A stretch of DNA of 8,125 nt from an uncultured Clostridium sp. (lineage in GTDB: Bacteria; Bacillota; Clostridia; Oscillospirales; Acutalibacteraceae), in the NCBI GenBank assembly GCA_934717555.1, contig CAKUYY010000063.1, positions 1-8,125 on the forward strand, written 5' to 3'. Shown here piece by piece: positions 6,006 through 8,125 of this stretch. Position numbers and translations under genes: made by a program. Under the pieces are notes generated by a model. It had not been told where the DNA came from and did no database searches. It saw only the letters and a program-made list of their open reading frames with translations. Each line of letters starts with the position of its first letter. Within the stretch, counting starts at the first letter, position 1.

Positions 6006-6758
6006 ATGGCAGTCGTATCCATGAAACAACTTTTAGAAGCAGGCGTCCATTTTGGACATCAGACCAGAAGATGGAACCCCAAAATGGCGGAATACATCTT
6101 CACAGAACGCAATGGTATTTATATCATTGACCTGCAGAAAACCGTTCGCAAGCTGGAAGAAGCTTATAATTTTGTACGTGACCTGGCGATGGAAGGCAAG
6201 TCTGTACTGTTTGTAGGAACCAAAAAGCAGGCGCAGGAATCCGTGAAAGAAGAAGCGGAACGCGCTGGCGCTTTCTATGTAAACGCTCGTTGGCTGGGCG
6301 GTATGATGACCAACTTTACCACCATCCGTCATCGTATCGATCGTCTGAGACAGCTCAGAGCGATGGAAGCCGATGGAACCTTTGAGCTGCTCCCCAAGAA
6401 AGAAGTCAGCAAGCTGAATCTGGAGATTGAGAAGCTGGAGAAATTCCTGGGCGGTATTAAGGATATGAAGCAACTTCCGGGCGCTCTGTTTATCGTAGAC
6501 CCCCGCAAAGAAAGAATCGCTGTTGCGGAAGCTAAGAAATTGGGTATCCCGATTGTGGCTATTGTAGACACCAACTGTGATCCTGATGAGATCGATTATG
6601 TGATCCCCGGCAACGACGACGCGATCCGTGCTGTAAAGCTAATTTCCGCTACCATTGCCAACGCGATTATCGAGGGCAATGAGGGCCGCATGGGTGCTGC
6701 TGCGGAAGAAGCTGCTGCAGAAAAAGAAAATGAGACCGACGAAGAGGTTGCTGAGTAA
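6006..6758 (+). CDS. rpsB: 30S ribosomal protein S2
   Basis: The 250-residue product is S2 of the small ribosomal subunit, needed for S1 docking in species that have it and for late 30S assembly. The N-terminus VSMKQLLEAGVHFGHQTRRW and the following NPKM..YIF..RNGI.IIDLQKT (24-46) are the family hallmark. The second conserved block FVGTKKQAQ (69-77), then FYVNARWLGGMMTNF (90-104), and the block LPGALFIVDPRKE (157-169) with IPIVAIVDTNCDP (181-193) are intact. A coiled-coil insertion covers about 105-155. The last 25 residues are an acidic Ala/Glu tail beyond the conserved core (E. coli S2 is 241 residues). AAGGAGG at 5990-5996 stands 9 nt before the ATG. It has its own promoter and leader, and is followed by tsf, the usual bacterial order, with a terminator between. 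Confidence 0.99.
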   Translation: MAVVSMKQLLEAGVHFGHQTRRWNPKMAEYIFTERNGIYIIDLQKTVRKLEEAYNFVRDLAMEGKSVLFVGTKKQAQESVKEEAERAGAFYVNARWLGGMMTNFTTIRHRIDRLRQLRAMEADGTFELLPKKEVSKLNLEIEKLEKFLGGIKDMKQLPGALFIVDPRKERIAVAEAKKLGIPIVAIVDTNCDPDEIDYVIPGNDDAIRAVKLISATIANAIIEGNEGRMGAAAEEAAAEKENETDEEVAE

Positions 6759-6792
6759 ACAGCACCTGTAATAGAAACCATAGAGAAGGGTG

Positions 6793-6833
6793 AAAAAATA
6801 CCCGAGCTTTTCTGGAAGCACGGGTATTTTTTT
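6793..6833 (+). terminator. Intrinsic terminator/attenuator between rpsB and tsf
   Basis: Arms 6793-6804 and 6821-6832 pair perfectly over 12 bp (CCCG/CGGG plus six A-T pairs). After an A-A mismatch the stem continues for 5 bp (6806-6810 with 6815-6819) to the loop TCTG. The run of seven T (6827-6833) completes a textbook terminator. No promoter is visible in the 38 bases between it and tsf, so tsf probably depends on read-through from rpsB. Confidence 0.85.
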
Positions 6834-6871
6834 CAAAGTCACAAGAAAGACAAAAATGGAGGAATGTAACG

Positions 6872-7786
6872 ATGGCTTTTACTGCAAAAGACGTAGCAAA
6901 TCTGAGAGAAAAAACAGGTTGCGGCATGATGGACTGCAAAAAGGCTTTGACTGAGGCTGACGGCAACATGGAAGCCGCTATGGATATATTGAGAGAAAAA
7001 GGTCTGGCTGCCGCTACCAAGAAGGCTGGCCGTATCGCTGCAGAAGGCGTTGCTTATGCCGCTACCAATGAGACTGGCAATGTAGGCGTTGTGATCGAAG
7101 TAAATGCTGAGACTGACTTTGTTGCGAAGAACACGGATTTCCAGAACTTTGTAAAGACCTGCGCCGATACTATTCTGGAAAAGAATCCGGCTGATATGGA
7201 CGCTTTGATGAAAACTGTTGCCAACGGTACCGATATGACGGTAGAAGCCCTGGTTCAGGATAAGGTTCTCACCATCGGCGAGAATATCAAGATCCGCCGT
7301 TTTGAGCGTTATGAGGGTGTAGTTGCCACCTATATTCACGCTGCTGGCAGAATCGGCGTTATGGTAAAATTTGATACTACTGATGAAATGGCTGCCAAAC
7401 CGGAGTTTAAAGCTTATGCAAAAGATGTTGCTATGCAGGTAGCCGCAGCCAATCCTTCTTATTTGGACGAAGCTTCTGTTCCTTCTGAGATTGTGGAGCA
7501 TGAAAGGAAGATTCTCACCGAGCAGGTTATCAACGAAGGGAAACCCGAGAAGATCGCAGAAAAGATCGTAAACGGCAAGCTGGGCAAATACTTTAAGGAA
7601 GTATGCCTGTTGGATCAGCCTTTTGTAAAGGATGGCGATGTATCTGTACAGAAGTACACAGAGAATACCGCAAAAGAGCTGGATGGAGAAATCAAGATCG
7701 TTTCCTTTGTACGTTTTGAGAAGGGCGAAGGCTTGGAGAAACGTGCCGATAACTTCGCGGATGAAGTTGCAGGAATGATTAAATAA
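6872..7786 (+). CDS. tsf: Elongation factor Ts
   Basis: EF-Ts (304 residues) binds EF-Tu-GDP in the cytoplasm and drives GDP release so that EF-Tu can reload with GTP. Residues 1-55 form the UBA-like N-terminal domain with LREKTGCGMMDCKKAL (11-26). The family signature EVNAETDFVAK (76-86) contains TDFV (81-84), whose Asp and Phe probe the EF-Tu nucleotide site. The two core subdomains occupy about 60-290. Length is slightly above E. coli EF-Ts (283) and normal for Clostridia. GGAGG (6858-6862) stands 9 nt before the ATG. Like rpsB, it uses many GCT, CGT and AAG codons, as expected for high expression. Confidence 0.99.
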   Translation: MAFTAKDVANLREKTGCGMMDCKKALTEADGNMEAAMDILREKGLAAATKKAGRIAAEGVAYAATNETGNVGVVIEVNAETDFVAKNTDFQNFVKTCADTILEKNPADMDALMKTVANGTDMTVEALVQDKVLTIGENIKIRRFERYEGVVATYIHAAGRIGVMVKFDTTDEMAAKPEFKAYAKDVAMQVAAANPSYLDEASVPSEIVEHERKILTEQVINEGKPEKIAEKIVNGKLGKYFKEVCLLDQPFVKDGDVSVQKYTENTAKELDGEIKIVSFVRFEKGEGLEKRADNFADEVAGMIK

Positions 7787-7804
7787 GAGAATCTATTTTC
7801 TCTT
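7785..7804 (+). repeat. Short hairpin at the tsf stop codon
   Basis: AAGAGAA (7785-7791) and TTCTCTT (7798-7804) pair over 7 bp with a 6-nt loop, and TTTT follows at 7803-7806. The left arm includes the last two bases of the TAA stop. It could be a weak terminator or a 3'-end stabilising stem. Confidence 0.45.
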
Positions 7805-7821
7805 TTGTTTCATTTAATATT

Positions 7822-7841
7822 ATCTTATCTTGGGATAAGAT
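7822..7841 (+). repeat. 8-bp inverted repeat between tsf and its terminator
   Basis: ATCTTATC (7822-7829) and GATAAGAT (7834-7841) pair perfectly around the loop TTGG. It ends 3 bp before the terminator stem, which carries the same ATAAG/CTTAT sequence at its base, so the two could exchange strands. An operator is a less likely reading. Confidence 0.5.
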
Positions 7842-7844
7842 TTC

Positions 7845-7886
7845 ATAAGAAAAGGGTTTCCTCTTAGGAGGAAACCCTTTTCTTAT
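7845..7886 (+). terminator. Intrinsic terminator of tsf, bidirectional
   Basis: A perfect 19-bp stem (7845-7863 with 7868-7886) closes on the tetraloop TTAG. Its right arm runs CCCTTTTCTTAT, placing the T-rich tract inside the stem. The left arm gives the same pattern on the other strand, so termination could occur both ways. It ends the rpsB-tsf unit. Confidence 0.8.
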
Positions 7887-7977
7887 CATGGGGCCATGTT
7901 TGTATCAATAGAGATAACAGGAAAAGAAAAGCAAGAATTTTTTATAAGAAGAAATAAAAATATCTTCAAAACAGGCA

Positions 7978-8008
7978 TTGACTTGGAGTTAACTTAAAGG
8001 AGTATAAT
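7978..8008 (+). promoter_or_regulatory. MerR-type promoter and operator before the reductase
   Basis: TTGACT (7978-7983) and a perfect TATAAT (8003-8008) are separated by 19 bp, too long for normal sigma-A use. Between them lies the imperfect palindrome CTTGGAGTTAACTTAAAG (7982-7999), symmetric at 14 of 18 positions about GTTAAC. A dyad inside a 19-20 bp spacer is the hallmark of promoters that MerR-family activators untwist. The GGAGT/AACT core resembles sites of the aldehyde/electrophile-responsive NmlR/AdhR branch as I recall them. No regulator gene lies within the window. The rest of the gene-free stretch 7887-8080 shows only A-rich sequence and the reductase leader. Confidence 0.75.
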
Positions 8009-8080
8009 ACCAGTAAATTAGGAAATTTGTTGTAATCAGTCCGCCTATGAGATTAGATTGACAAAAGGGAGTGTGTCAGT

Positions 8081-8125
8081 ATGATTTACAAAGAGTACCA
8101 AAATAAAAGACTTTCCGCTTTGGGA
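8081..8125 (+). CDS. Aldo/keto reductase, N-terminus only (cut by window end)
   Basis: Fifteen codons are present and read MIYKEYQNKRLSALG. This matches the opening of aldo/keto reductases of the clostridial iron-sulfur-associated type, which typically begin 'M.Y.......LSALGFG.MR'. GGGAG (8067-8071) stands 9 nt before the ATG. Members reduce aldehydes and ketones with NAD(P)H; some carry a C-terminal ferredoxin-like domain, which cannot be checked here. The MerR-type promoter upstream agrees with an aldehyde- or electrophile-induced reductase. The frame is open to the last base, so the gene continues beyond 8125. Confidence 0.65.
   Translation, partial: MIYKEYQNKRLSALG

Noticed and set aside
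7887..7898. Small palindrome CATGGGGCCATG after the tsf terminator
   Set aside because: Only five base pairs around a 2-nt gap, with no link to a promoter or gene. Likely chance.

Overview
The window looks like chromosomal DNA from an anaerobic, fermentative, probably spore-forming Firmicute of the class Clostridia (a Lachnospiraceae- or Oscillospiraceae-type gut organism is my best guess). The reasons are a fused acetaldehyde/alcohol dehydrogenase of clostridial length, strong AGGAGG ribosome binding sites on nearly every gene, a YlmC/YmxH-family gene, sigma-A type promoters, A/T-flanked intrinsic terminators, and S2 and EF-Ts proteins of Firmicute type. No mobile element, CRISPR array, tRNA or rRNA was seen.

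Left part (1-2995): a hairpin terminator at 95-144 closes adhE, which runs leftward (174-2786) and encodes the bifunctional enzyme that makes ethanol from acetyl-CoA and regenerates NAD+. A 209-bp divergent intergenic region follows. It carries a clear promoter for the rightward gene and a set of helically phased TTGT motifs in the adhE leader.

Middle part (2996-5839, rightward): a pentapeptide-repeat protein of the Qnr/MfpA shape is followed 29 bp later by an ABC-F family ATPase with a Uup-like C-terminal coiled coil. The two probably form an operon. Next is a small YlmC/YmxH-type PRC-barrel protein with a near-perfect Shine-Dalgarno sequence and a GTG start, closed by a terminator.

Right part (5840-8125, rightward): the ribosomal protein S2 gene rpsB has its own extended -10 promoter and a structured leader of about 100 nt. 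A strong intrinsic terminator separates it from tsf (EF-Ts). Three hairpins follow tsf. The window ends in the first 15 codons of a probable aldo/keto reductase, driven by a promoter with a 19-bp spacer and a central dyad, which is the hallmark of MerR-family control.

Most of the window is ordinary housekeeping and fermentation DNA. The points worth a second look are an internal ribosome binding site and ATG at the domain junction of adhE, the Qnr-like plus ABC-F gene pair (target-protection protein families next to each other), the MerR-type operator before the reductase, and the terminator/promoter architecture around rpsB and tsf. I see no sign of a wholly new system.
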